This document shows positions 49,412 through 60,736 of a stretch of 64,000 nt of DNA, piece by piece. The stretch is from NCBI GenBank assembly GCA_951230915.1, contig OX579637.1:24366001-24430000 (forward strand), given 5' to 3'. Position numbers and translations under genes: made by a program. Every line of letters begins with the position of its first letter. Positions within the stretch are counted from its first letter, which is position 1. The notes beneath the pieces were generated by a model, which was given only the letters and a program-made list of their open reading frames with translations, had not been told where the DNA came from and did no database searches. This DNA comes from Antitrichia curtipendula (Eukaryota; Streptophyta; Bryopsida; Hypnales; Leucodontaceae).

Positions 49412-49471
49412 ATGTCTCCTGACTCCGCAACCGTCCCTGCTCGTTCTCCTCCGCTCCTTAAAAAAAGAAAG
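49412..49471 (+). CDS. Possible first exon with nuclear-localisation-like peptide
   Basis: ATG 49412 opens a 20-codon frame, MSPDSATVPARSPPLLKKRK, that stops exactly at a consensus donor (AAAG then GTTAGT, 49472). The Pro/Ser-rich start and KKRK end look like a nuclear localisation signal. A similar Ser/Pro-then-basic start (WVKSPSRPIKSRRRRKD) is encoded at 53251. Which downstream exon it would join is unknown, and the call rests on the splice site and composition only. Confidence 0.3.
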
Positions 49472-49579
49472 GTTAGTTGGGGGGGGTTGGTTGAATTGCT
49501 CTAGATTTCGGAACTCTTGTTTTCCGCCCCAATTTCGAGAGGGTCCGCCGATCCAACCTCTTGACTTTCACGTGCACTA

Positions 49580-50240
49580 CTGAAGGTGTGCAGCACTGTG
49601 TCCAAGGCAGATCTGAAGATGCGGTCTTCTTTACAAATGTTCATTGTTTCTTAGACGCCGTGCTTCACTGACTGCAGAAATGCTGCGCGTGTGTAGCATC
49701 CCTAGAATTTTGAGCCCTTCCGAGAACTTTGACAAGATACGTGTGTACCTTCAATTCAAATCTGCACTGGATCATTCGAACCCGCACCACTAGGTCTTCA
49801 ACGGGGTACGTGCGGCCTGCAAGTTCAAATCTTCAACGAATTAAGGACTTTTCCGCAGCATTCACTACGGATATCCCCGGTCTTTTCCCCCTCTTTTTTG
49901 CAGCATTCACTGCAGATATCCCCGGTCCGTTCCCTCTCTATGTTTGGGAGTTCTTTAGTTGTAGGATCATGCATTAACTAGCCTATAAGTGCACGCGGTT
50001 CATGAGAGGTGCTCTTCTTGTTTTAATTCTTGTTTACAAATGTATGACTGCAGTTGAAACATCCACGTCCATAAATTGTGATGCTCCAACTGTGGCTACC
50101 GGATTTTTATTATTTTACCCCTCTTTGTAATGATATTCCATTTCTATGTATCCCAAAAAGTCAATAAGACATTGAGGCTCATAATGATTAAACTAAGTCG
50201 AATATTTCACATGTACTTAATTATTTTGTAAAAGTGACCT
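49580..50240. other. Moderately GC-rich non-coding DNA
   Basis: The composition resembles the gene-bearing parts of the element. A 20-bp word (GATATCCCCGGTC) is repeated at about 49870 and 49915 within a 50-bp direct repeat (GCATTCACT(A/G)C(G/A)GATATCCCCGGTC). No convincing gene. Confidence 0.35.
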
Positions 50241-50251
50241 CGGTCAATCTT

Positions 50252-50310
50252 CAGGGTTAAGGGTTTAGGATTTAGGGTTCCATAGAATTTAGGGTTCAAG
50301 AATGAAGATG
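50252..50310 (+). repeat. Degenerate telomere-like TTTAGGG stretch
   Basis: AGGGTTAAGGGTTTAGG, then ATTTAGGGTTCC and ATTTAGGGTTCAAG form a short run of diverged plant telomere-type units. It may be an interstitial telomere remnant or a telo-box-like promoter element. The run is too short to decide. Confidence 0.4.
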
Positions 50311-50499
50311 AATGTTTCAATTCAATGAGTTCAACGAATTCGGGGTTTATGATTCAAGAATTAGGTTTCAAGAAACAAAGGTCATGGTAATCAAAAGTGT
50401 TGTTCTGCAGTTCATATTTTAAAATGAAGGATTAATACTTTTAACCATTTAAATACATTTCTTTCAAAGTTCAGGGTTTTAAATTTCCTAGGGCACACA

Positions 50500-50900
50500 T
50501 TCTTTTTTAATAAATAATTTTTTCATTTGATTTTTGAGCTTCAAAAAATGAATTGTAGATCCTTTAGTTATAAAAGTTTTTGTTCTCGCATTTATTAAGA
50601 AATACCATTCAATCACAACGGTTGGAATGATCTAATGTATAATGAATTGCAGAAAATGAATATTTCTCAAAAACATTGAAAAGTGAAATCAATATAAAGC
50701 ACTTCAAAGTTTATTAATATGGACTAGAAATTCAATGACTATTCTAGAACTATAAGCCTTCATAACTTTTGGTTCATTGTTCAAACTAGAATAAATCAAA
50801 GATTTCAATGTACATACTAAAAAATAAATAGATCTAAGATCGGAATTCAATTTTCCAAAAAAGTGGTGTCTTAAAAATTTGTAAAGATGTAAGACAGTTA
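50500..50900. repeat. Fragment related to the TTAA MITE interior
   Basis: AATTGTAGATCCTTTAG, TTCAAAGTTTATTAATAT.GACTAGAAATTCAATGACTA and CATAACTTTTGGTTCATT...AGAATAAATCAAAGATTTCAATGTA occur in the same order as in 5380-5960. Neither end is recognisable here. This would be a nested older insertion inside the 19-kb element. Confidence 0.4.
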
Positions 50901-50947
50901 CTTTTAGGCCTCCAAATTTAAAAATGTCATTGACTTTCATTGAAAAA

Positions 50948-51275
50948 TGTCCAAACAACTTCATGAAAGTTGCAATTACTTTTGGGCTTTACAATCCACA
51001 ACAATAATCAACTTATTTCCATATGCAATTGATGTATCCAAGAGTTAAAAAAAATAGGGAATATAAGGGGTTTGCAATTTCATAGCCCCTAATTCAAAAC
51101 TCTTATGAACTTTTATCCAAACATGTCCAAAACAACTTCATGCAAGTTGCAATTACTTTTGGGCTTTACAATCCACAACAATAATCAACTTATTTCCATT
51201 TGTAATTGATGTACCTAAGAGTGAAAAAAAATAGGGAATATAAGGGGTCTGTAATTTCATGGCCCTAAATTTGAT
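50948..51275. repeat. Recent tandem duplication, unit 177 bp
   Basis: 50948-51124 is repeated from 51125 (AACTTCATG(A/C)AAGTTGCAATTACTTTTGGGC through AATAGGGAATATAAGGGGT(T/C)TG(C/T)AATTTCAT). The two units differ at only a few positions, so the duplication is much younger than the surrounding decay. Confidence 0.75.
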
Positions 51276-51299
51276 AATGTCATGGACTGTCCTCTTGGA

Positions 51300-53230
51300 T
51301 TTTGGGAGACTTGTTTCTTTTTTATATTTTATGTTTGTGTTGTGGAGTTTCAAGTTAGTAAAGAGTATTAAGGTAGTTTGGTATAGGCAAACATTATTAT
51401 TGCCTTCGTCTTACAAATTTGATCACAGTGCATATTTATTTGCTTTTGGAATTTGGAAAGCCAGATTCATAATGTACACCAAGACATCTTCCAATTGGGC
51501 ATCGGGGGATCTATTCAAATCTCTAGAACATTTAAATTTTAATCGGGGAGTCAATTCAAAACATTGAGAGATGAAAGATCTATATAAGCATTAAGAAATG
51601 CCCCAATCTACATAGACATTGGGAGATCTTCTGATGTTTGTATAGATTATGCTTAGTCTAGAGTTTATAGTATAGTGTAGAAGTAGTTAAATATGCCAAT
51701 TTACCATTCATTTCTTGGTAACGGTTTCTACTCATTTTGTCAATTTTATGTAAATATTGACTAGGATTTTTTTTATTGATGGTTGATTTTTAGGTACTTG
51801 AGTAGGGACACTTGCATCATTTTGGGCCCACATCATAGTGTATGATGTCCAATATATATGCATTGTGGAATACTATTATTGAAAAGATCTTTGCATATAT
51901 TTTTAGAGTGAAGATAGTTAATGTTTAGTGTGAGTAATTAAGGAAATGAAAAAAGTATATTAAACCCTAGACTCCATTTCTTATCCCTTCTCTAATTTCA
52001 AGTGAGGGTCTCACCACTCTAATTTCAAGTGAGCAGCTGATTCAACTTCTTTAATTTGTTGGAGAAGGGGTGCAATTTATATAATTCTATTGATTTTGTC
52101 GTCTACAAAAAAGTAGTTTCAATTGGTTTAGGTGTATGTCCTGCCTATAATTATAAGAAGTGACATTTGAATTCACTAGATTTACTTTTTGTATATGATT
52201 GGTATGCTTCATACGTAGTTGGAGTGAAAAATCGTTCATTTAATTGTACATGTTTGTGAGCCTACAATAAAATGAATACAATGTACTTGGCAATGATGAA
52301 TTGTAGGTATTAGGGTCATTTCCATCATTATGAGCCTACACTGTAGTAGGTGCTATACATTTCACATCAAAAAAAAATTGCAAATATCCACACACATCTT
52401 AATTTTGTAATTACAAATATCCACATACATAATATTCAATATATTGCCCACATGTATGATTGTCTGTGATGATATAGTATGTCATAAATAGAAGCTCACA
52501 TCTTTGCGTATCATGCTTTATAATGATATACTATGTGATTTTCAAAGGCCCATATCATAACCTATGAGGCAACCAAATCTAGTAAACAAACAGGATTCAT
52601 TAATATAGGTTTACAGTCAAAAAAGAAATTCTACAACAAATATTTTTTCCTCCTAGGAAATTAAAAATCCATGAGCGTCTACTGAGTTATGACTTTTCTA
52701 GAAAGCTTCTCTTATTTAATTTGAATTACAATATAATTATTTCTTTCAGGGTAAGAATTACGGTGAAGTGCACCAATAACAACAAAATGGGAGCACGTCC
52801 ATTGTGCTCTAAATTGTAATGCATGTATAGTTATGTTTCCAAAATTGAAGGTGCCCAGGATTAATATAAAGAATTAAATAAAAGGTACACAATGATTTTA
52901 ATTTGGTCGCTAATGGATTCCCTACCGCATGTAGCGTAACAATGTAATTGGCTTACGAAGTGCCCCCATCATTTAAAGAATGTTTTTGTTGTAGTGTCCT
53001 ATACTTAGAAACCAAAACCTTAACCAACTTTATAATATTTAAGGAAATGATAAAGGAATATGTAATTCAAAACCAAGTAATATCCCCAAAGAAGTTTTCC
53101 AATAACTAAGGGATTGATGAAGGAGTGTTGAATTAAGAAGCACACACACAAACTATCCCGTTTACTAATTGTAAGTGAAGAGTAACTCACTAACTTAATT
53201 ATCCCCCGCATAGTAAGTGAAGGTTAACTC
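51300..53230. other. AT-rich stretch inside the element, scattered half palindromes
   Basis: No gene is seen. Diverged palindromes occur near 51500 (CATCGGGGGATCT), 51541 (ATCGGGGAGTC) and 51617-51636 (CATTGGGAGATCTTCTGATG). Confidence 0.4.
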
Positions 53231-53239
53231 TCACTCATG

Positions 53240-54100
53240 ACAATGATGAGTTGATGACCCCTTCAGCTTGGGTCAAGTCACCTTCACGCCCTATCAAATC
53301 ACGCAGGCGGCGCAAAGATTGTTGTCAGGAGTTCTACTTGGCTCTTCCATTGGGTCTCCTCTTCCTCCCGCTGTCCAGCACGTCGGCGGATGCAGTCCAG
53401 TTTTGCTTGGTGGTGCTTCCTGCCCCCCTTGTCGCCTTCACCTGAGTTTCCATGCCTCCGCTTCTTGTTTGTCTCCGGCGCACATAGTGTAGAGATTGTG
53501 GAGTTCCTGTTTAGGATTCCTGCATTTGTGTTGCTGCTTCGTGCATGGTGGGCTTTGCGTTAATGGACATGTTCAACTAGACAGGAGTGCGTGCACTACG
53601 ACATGTTGCGTAGCGCCATTGAAGTAGTAGAGCAATAGAAGAACTTACTGCGCAGCGGCACGGTGACGTAGTTGTTTTTGTTTTCTAATGTAGAAGTGTT
53701 GAAGCGCCGAGAGGAAGCGATGGAGGGAACTTTAGTGGTGCTGCAACGTGGACTTCATTTGGCAGATTTTGATGTATGTGAGGAGGACTCTGTGGGATCG
53801 GACGTTTTGCATGACTTATGTCGCGTGAAGTTGAACAGTAGTGGCCTCGTGGCACAACTCTAGGTACAACTGGGGCGGTGTTGCGTGCTTCAGTCGCGGG
53901 AGGTCTTGGAAAAGCGCGAACTTTGTGGTAGGAGGGACGGATTAGCAAGTCGTGGCATTCCGTTGTGGTACGTGACATTTTCAATGTCTCTCTTCATTTT
54001 GTTTGTTGATAGAGAGTTGAAATCGTGTAGTTTGCATGAGTCTTTGTCATTTTCACTCGGTCACAATGCAAGATAGAGCAGAAATCACTTGTAGGTGTAG
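53240..54100 (+). other. CpG-containing, GC-rich block, possible 5' exons or promoter
   Basis: GC content and CpG frequency jump compared with 50-53 kb. Overlapping frames occur (53251-53445, 53268-53492, 53672-53863). The one starting MMTPSAWVKSPSRPIKSRRRRKD has a basic cluster like the candidate exon at 49412. The stretch lies upstream of the plus-strand genes and may hold their promoter or first exons, but I see no splice-confirmed structure. Confidence 0.3.
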
Positions 54101-54839
54101 TTCATTTGTGTAGTTTGTTTGTGTACTTTGCATGCTTCAGTTGCCACGCCGAGGTGTAGTATAGTGCAAAGAGTAATTTCCAAAGAGTTCGTCAAAGACA
54201 CTGTATGATTCATGTTCTGAGTGTCCATGATGCTCTGGAGCACAGATTTGCATTACAAATGATTTTTTGTGTTGTCTAAATGCAAAAGTTCTGGCTGATA
54301 CACTAGAAAGTGTAGCGTAGAGAATGTATTACAATTAGGTATTAGCATGAAATGGATTTAAGGTAATCTCCAATGCTTCTGTCATAGATGCTAAATGATC
54401 TATGATAGAATTGTGTACCACAAGGTGGTTGTGCACATTGTACATATTTATTATATTCAGTTAATAAAAAACTGAGTGGGCCATGAAATGGATTTGTACT
54501 TTGCAAGAATTTGTGAAGAGTCTGATTCTGGCAATGAGGCATTGTTGATAAACTGCACCATATTGTAAGCGTGGATAATTGTAGCACGTAGTCATGGCGA
54601 ACTCCTCCATACTCGCAAGAATTTAAGCGGAGTGGAATAACCCGTAAGTTTTCAATTCTCTTTCTCTTAGTGTCTGACTACTAACATGAGAAGCAACTGC
54701 AGAGTAGGACAAACAATAAAAATGAATTAGGTGCATAGGTACCTTCCAATAAAAATATGAAGAACCTCGAGTGTAGATCAAGTAGTTCAAGCATTTCCAG
54801 AAAGAGAGACGGATCACATGTATCGGATAATTGTGGTAA

Positions 54840-55200
54840 ATTATTATCGGGAGTTCTCCCGCTGTATATGTTGTGAAGACTGTTGATGGGATCTTTTCAT
54901 TGTAGACTGTTGAAAGAGGATAAAGAAAGACACACACTGTAAGTGGTCATGGATAAGTATTGGAATAATTCCCACTGAAATCTCAGTGGACTGGTGACAA
55001 GGATGCCTCTGGACCATCAGGAGATCTCCCGATGAGTACTTATAGAAGTTCTATTCATTAAATTATCTAAGTGTTCTTTTGGTCATGTCTACAACTTAAG
55101 CAACGGGATAATTTCCGTTAATTCTTGTAAGAAGGAGAGTTGGAATTGGATTTGCAATGAGATTCTACACAAGAACATCATTATATCTCCCAATGAAAAC
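54840..55200. repeat. Cluster of palindromes upstream of the ParB/methyltransferase gene
   Basis: Copies lie at 54844-54863 (TATCGGGAGTTCTCCCGCTG), 54958-54977 (diverged), 55015-55034 (CATCAGGAGATCTCCCGATG), 55101-55120 (CAACGGGATAATTTCCGTTA) and 55177-55196 (CATCATTATATCTCCCAATG). Spacing is irregular, unlike the 48.3-kb array. Confidence 0.7.
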
Positions 55201-55466
55201 ATAGTGGAATAATGAGAAAATGAGGCCGTTGGTCCATCCCGATAGTTAATGGTTGTCATACTGAACCTTTGAAAAGAGTCTAATATTTGATTGTGTGCGA
55301 CATTGGACAGAGATAATTCCTCAAAGGATTTTCCTATTGACTTGTCACCTGTTAGGCTGTACAAGTTCTGCACTCCGTGGTGCACACCTATCAATACAAT
55401 GGCAATAACTTCCCAGAAGCAGTGTTCCGATGTGATGTAAAAGTTACAATATAGGGCCTCGAGTGG

Positions 55467-58400
55467 ATGGACCAATCAGACAAGGCTGTGATCATATTTC
55501 CGAAGTTGGCATTCCGTAAGAAGAGTCACACTACGACGGGCTTGGACGTGATGGAGCTTCAGGGCTTAGATAGCTCCACAGTCTTGGTCATTGTTCAGGA
55601 GAATGTTCCTAGGAAGCAAGAGAAAAGAACATATGGGTTGATCGTGGACTACGCCACTATGGATCTCCAAATGTGCGAGACCTTCATTTGGAAAGGGATG
55701 CTCAACAAAACAGACGGTTCTCACTTCTGGACCTCGCAGGAGATGAAGAATGAGTGGGACATTATTGACAAGAACCGTCGGCAACCAAATGCCTCCACCG
55801 CAACACCTGCAGGCACACCTCCAAAGCTATCTTCAAAGAAGAAGGGGATAAAGCGGAAAGCCATTGCTGAAGCCCCAGGAGATTTTGTGGTGGAAGAAGT
55901 CGACGGAAAGGGAAAAAGCAAGAAGAAGATAAAAGTCGCTCCACTGACCATTCATCGCGCTGTGAACATGACGGATGCCGATATCGCAAAACTGGACACT
56001 AGTGAGGTGAAAGAGATACATAAGCTGTACAACCAGATATTCAAGCCAATGTACAAGTGGGAGAAGAAGCCATTTGCCAATAAAGCGAGTGAACTCTTGC
56101 AAGTCCACTACAAGTTCCTACACCAGGCTCTTCTTAGAAAACTTGTGTATAGAGGAATTGAGGAAGCACGTCTGGCAGGAATTAAAAATCAGATTCTCAT
56201 CGACATCGACGCCAACTACCAATCGGAGAACCGATGCATTACAGTTCTTCCGTTGAAGCGGGGTCCATACGGGCTGGACAAAACGGTGACCCTCTATGAC
56301 TCTTGTCCCCAAATGGAAAGTCTAACTGCCAAATCGCATTACTACATTATTGGTGGTCAGCACACTATTCAAGCGACAAAGAAGCTGACTAAGAACGAAG
56401 ATATCTTGGAGGCTGATAAGGCGAAGGCGTCTACGCTCAATATTATTCCCATGTAGGCACCGTATTCTACCAAGATGACTAAAATGATGCACCTCTCCAA
56501 AGTTCTGAATCAAAACGTTGCTGGTGAGCAGAAAGAGTAGAGCTTCACACAACAACTTGCTCACGCTTGAATGAAGTGGAAGGACATGGGCAGCCCATTG
56601 CCATCATATGGAGGAAAAATGCATTCACAAGCGTATAATGTAAATTCAACTTTCCGAATATGTTAATTCTTCTTCAACATGTCCTTTTTGTCTTGTTTAT
56701 AAAAGTCATCGAGATAACTCCCGATGTGCTCCCTATCGGGAGATATCTCGATGTCCATCATTCTCTAATTACCCTCCCACTTGACAACAGAATATCTCTC
56801 AATGTCGACTCTATTTTATGAAACATCCCATTTAGCGGGAACTATCCCGATGTTTATCAGTGAAATTGCAAATGGACAATCAATGGAAAATATCCCGATG
56901 GTTTGTAGATGACACTCGGCTTGGTCATTACCTCCACAATTAACAGTGTGAGTTTTCCTGTGCAGGATTTCTATTCGGTAATGTCCACCATCTTATGGGA
57001 TTCAAGAATCCTGACTCTGCGGATTTGAAAATTCTACTTCTATTCATGAAGAAGGACGAAGATGTGGACCGATGGATCCAGATTGCCAAAGACTTCCTGA
57101 GCCACAAGTTCCCTGACGGTAATGGACCCAAATCGAAGGGCAAGTGTAAACCATTGTCCTACACTGACTTCAAGCCCTTATACGGACTTGGAGATGAGGA
57201 CCTGAACTACTTGGCGGGACAAGTGGAGAAGGAAATAATGTGCATGAAGAAGACGACTCTGAACATCAATTTGTTTAGGAATGCATTGATTCCAATCAGT
57301 GTGGCAGCAGGCCGAAAGAAGAAGGTGAGGGCCATGAAGAACAAGTTCATGTGCCACTACGATTGTCACCCGCTTCCAAGCAAGAAGCCCGAATACATTC
57401 CATACACGGCTGCGGAGTGGGAGGAATTTGCGGAAGAGAAGAAAATCACCCGGAAACAATTTGAATGGTGGGTGGATAAGAGTATGGCCACGGAACTAGA
57501 GAGGGAGTGGATGGAGGGGCGAACTAAAGCCCTCAACAAGACATGTGACCCAGACATGTGTCCGGACGCTGTCAAGACAATGTGGCAGTCGTATATGAAT
57601 TCCCATGCAGAAGAGGTGGAGGTTGCCATATCAAAGGTATTGAAAACGGAATACCTCTGCAAAATCATGGACAATAGAAGCTGGGACATTACAAAGATTC
57701 TGACTGAAGCTTTCGTCATGGCGTGGTGAAGCAAGGTCCCACATGTACTTCTAGTTCTTTTTTGAAGTCACAAGTGCCGGAGGCCATGCAAAACTCTTGG
57801 AGCATCACAAGTTGAAGCTTCTATTCAATGCTCTGGAGTACAAGGATGCTGCAGGACGCATTTTGAGAGCCCGTTCACATGCAATTCTCATAACAGCTGC
57901 TGCAGGATTTCACGCTGTATTGACACACTTGCAAAGGCGTTTTGAGGAGAGTAAGGTCCACATTTGGGACTGGCATGTAATCTATTACAATTCGGACAAG
58001 GTAGATGGCTTTCCCAAACCGGTAGCCAACACACATTACACCATGTACTTAGTCTTTCTTTTTGCCTATAATGAGGACCACGGGTCTACGAGCAACTTCC
58101 ACAGCTTCTTCCCGGGCAGACAGGAGATATTTGTCGTATATTTTCCAGGGAATGGGACGAAGTGGACACTTTGTACAGGCGCCCAATGATGCCTTAGTTT
58201 TTGATCGCCGCTACGGTTCACATATTCGGTGGTCATCTCAGCGACAATATGGTTATTGTGAATGTGAACGGCGGTCCAGAGTTCACATCTATTGGACTGG
58301 TGAGCTCATTTTCATTGATTTTTCAGGACTTGCATAGTGTCAACCACTTTTAAAGTCATTGCCTTCTGCTTGTTGGGTTTGTTTAGGTTACCAATAATAA

Positions 58401-58637
58401 GGTACTTGAAGTTGTCTTTGATACGGAGACATAATCAAAGTCAAAGACTGTTGCCAAGCAGATTTGGGACCAACTGCACATTCAACCGAATCCTGAAGAA
58501 GATGAGAACGAAGCCGCAGATGACCACCATGTAGGGAACGTGGATGATGTTGCGAATGATTCTCTGGGACAAACGTCGCGAAATAACTTGGAGCAGACAG
58601 ATATCGATCGGAATGACGAGGAAGTTGATGATTAGCC
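55467..58637 (+). pseudogene. ParB-like plus DNA-methyltransferase fusion gene, decayed
   Basis: The exon at 55467-56640 has a long Lys-rich linker (KKKGIKRK, KGKSKKKIK), then a ParB/sulfiredoxin-like domain: VLPLKRGPYGLDKTVTLYDS, then YYIIGGQHTIQATKKL in place of the usual G-x-H-R helix start. The same frame runs past stops at 56454, 56538 and 56568. After an intron (to CAG at 56964) comes 56965-57729, unrecognised, then TGA and a T-run frameshift near 57770. The next part reads VHIWDWHVIYYNSD...HYTMYLVFLFAY and, in a third frame, NMVIVNVNGGPEFTSIGL. This continues after an intron (58300-58385) with NNKVLEVVFDTET, resembling the SAM-binding motif of beta-class DNA amino-methyltransferases. 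It ends with an acidic tail at TAG about 58637. ParB-methylase fusions are known from phages and bacteria. A related gene lies at 18.9-22.8 kb. Confidence 0.5.
56700..56905. repeat. Palindromes within the intron of the ParB/methyltransferase gene
   Basis: Copies at 56707-56726 (CATCGAGATAACTCCCGATG), 56734-56753 (TATCGGGAGATATCTCGATG), 56833-56852 (TAGCGGGAACTATCCCGATG) and 56881-56900 (CAATGGAAAATATCCCGATG), plus a weak one near 56787. They lie wholly between the two coding exons. Confidence 0.75.
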
Positions 58638-58751
58638 AATGGAGAAGGATAAACGAGGGGCTCATACCACAGACAGGACGAGAAGTGATTGCAAGGACGG
58701 CGAATCACTGAGTTCGGACATCAGAAAGGTTAGTGACTCACGTGAATCTAA

Positions 58752-58771
58752 CATCGGGAGATCTCCCGTTG
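58752..58771. repeat. Palindrome in intron 1 of the HAD-domain gene
   Basis: CATCGGGAGATCTCCCGTTG, 19 of 20 positions equal to the consensus, lies in the short intron between 58729 and 58802. Confidence 0.85.
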
Positions 58772-59334
58772 ACTATTCTACATCGCATTTGATTACTTTC
58801 AGAAATAGAGGATATCTGACTTGCTCTGCCTACAAGATAAGTCCCCAACGCCAGTGCTGCCTCTGGATGACTTGGTTCATTCATCTTCAAGAGGTGGCGC
58901 ACGTAGTGGAATGTCTAGAGAGGGACATAGAAAAGTGAAGTCGCGATTGGTCAAGGGAAAGAAGGGTTCTCAATCGACTCCGGTAAAGGATTTGACAGGT
59001 TGGCGAAAGGAGTTGAGGACAAAGCGCAGACTGGATATCAACTTAAGTAATTCTTACTTGCCTGACAGCCTTGTAAATTCTGAAGCAAACCTTGGAGGGA
59101 ATGCAAGCCCAGTCGGGTCCTCCCTAAAACCGTCGAGGGTACATGTTGCTGCATTTGTGAATCCAAAAGCTTGCAATGCAGCATCCGTTCTTTTGTCATG
59201 TTCTACAATATGTGTTTCTGCTTCTGTGTTGGCATCTGACATTGCGAGATTGCCTGAGAGGAAGGACGCATTTGAGACCCTAAATCGTCATTCTGTTGTT
59301 GAAGATCTCGTGCGAGAGGAGCACCGCAGCGATG

Positions 59335-59438
59335 CAACGGGAGATCTCCCCATGCCTACTCCCAAGGTTTGCACTCTTGGTCCTCAAGGGGTCGAGACGG
59401 CGGAGCCATATATTACTCCATCGGGAAATATCCCAATG
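59335..59438 (+). repeat. Two palindromes inside the HAD-gene coding exon
   Basis: CAACGGGAGATCTCCCCATG (59335-59354) and CATCGGGAAATATCCCAATG (59419-59438) lie in frame and encode ATGDLPM and PSGNIPM, so the DNA repeat also makes a short peptide repeat. A third, weaker match (AAAAGATCTCTCGTTG) near 59505 gives AKDLSL. Confidence 0.75.
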
Positions 59439-60716
59439 CCTGTTGATCATGATGGGACGCCTTGCTCAGTAGTGGCAGAGAATGAAAATCTGGAATGTGC
59501 TTCAGCAAAAGATCTCTCGTTGCTCAGACCCAAGATGTTACCCCGGAGGCGAAAATGCCTAACAACATTCTTGACGATACCTTAGCGGACTTGAAACAGA
59601 TGAGTCTGGACGCAAGCACTCCCAAGTTGAATCCACTGCTATTGGTCCAACATTCTGGACTTATGTATGTAGACAGGCTCGCTGTCAAGACTAGGTTTAA
59701 GGATCTAGTTGATTTTCCGAGTTTTCATGTTCACCAATCGCTAGATTTGGGGAGTCGCCGCTCCTCAAAAGTCATGACCGCGTGGGAGGCGCACCGTTCT
59801 TTGTACCATGACATTCTTCAGATTGCTTTGGACCATGGATTGCAGGGAATAGAGGACTTTCGCATAGAACATGAAGCCCTTTTGCCTAGGAAGGTTGTCA
59901 ATGTTCAAAAGACTCGGACTGAAGAGAATGTCATCAAAGGTACTTTAAATGATAGTCTACATGATTCAAGGTGTTTCATTCAGTCCATTAGGCTTTTGTA
60001 TGGATTCATTTCTGACTATATTATGCTCTAATTTATTGTAGATTGTGTTGGACCCTTGACAATGCAACCGCGGACACTGGAAAAGATAGCGCAGCGACAG
60101 TATACAGTCGTGCTTGACTTGAATGGAGTTCTTCTTCACATGTCCTATATCCGTAATGAAGTCTATGTTGAGCTTTGCCCAAGTGTCACGAGTTTTCTGA
60201 ATTGGCTGCGTGGTAAAGCAGAAGTTGCTTTCTGGAGTAGTGTAACTCCAAAGAACCTCGACAAGTTGTTGGACACTGTATTTGGAATTGTTCTTTTGGC
60301 CGTGGAGATGTTATTTGTCTAGCTCAAGGGGCATGCACAATGTCCACGTACAGGGCTCCAACTGCATCGAATAAGCCGGTCTTTCTGAAAGAACTGGGAA
60401 CATTTGCACGCCTTGCCGGTTTATCTAGTTTTGATAACATTCTTCTAATTGATGATAGTCCACTAAAAAAACTCTTGAATGATCCACACAGTGTTGTTTT
60501 CCCTCAGTCCTTCTGCGGAAAAACGGATGACAACTTCCTACTTATGCACATGATGTCGTGGCTTGATGGCCTCTTCTTGTCTAATGACGCAGTGCCAGTG
60601 TATGTGAGGAATAATCTTCTTTCTGGCGGACAGGATCCAGTGGACCCCCTATCCAGTGAAGGCTTCGGAATCATGTCAGGAATAGTGTGTGGTTGATTCA
60701 TGTGTACATTAGGCTT

Positions 60717-60736
60717 CATCAGGAGTTCTCCCGATA
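60717..60736. repeat. Palindrome just after the HAD gene stop
   Basis: CATCAGGAGTTCTCCCGATA lies about 20 bp past the stop codon at 60696-60698. The region from here to 61240 shows no gene. Confidence 0.7.

Larger units (their letters stand above)
58639..60698 (+). pseudogene. FCP1/NIF-like HAD phosphatase-domain gene, three exons
   Basis: Exon 1 (58639-58728, 30 codons, donor AAAG/GTTAGT) is charged. Exon 2 (58803-59939) is a basic, disordered region (RKVKSRLVKGKKG) with a TAG at its second codon and a frame change near 59500-59540. Exon 3 starts at 60042 after TTATTGTAG and holds the HAD domain: motif I VVLDLNGVLL, motif II FWSS, KPVFLKEL and motif IV LLIDDSPLKKLL, as in the FCP1/SCP/TIM50-like phosphatase group. 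Motif I has Asn where the second catalytic Asp is usual. A one-base shift lies near 60260-60310. Such enzymes remove phosphate from protein Ser/Thr. A single-exon gap of only a base after the preceding gene's stop suggests compact packing. Confidence 0.65.

Noticed and set aside
58300..58326. A 27-bp GT...AG segment as an intron
   Set aside because: Too short for a plant intron. Using the next acceptor (58385) gives a normal 86-bp intron and a sensible join.
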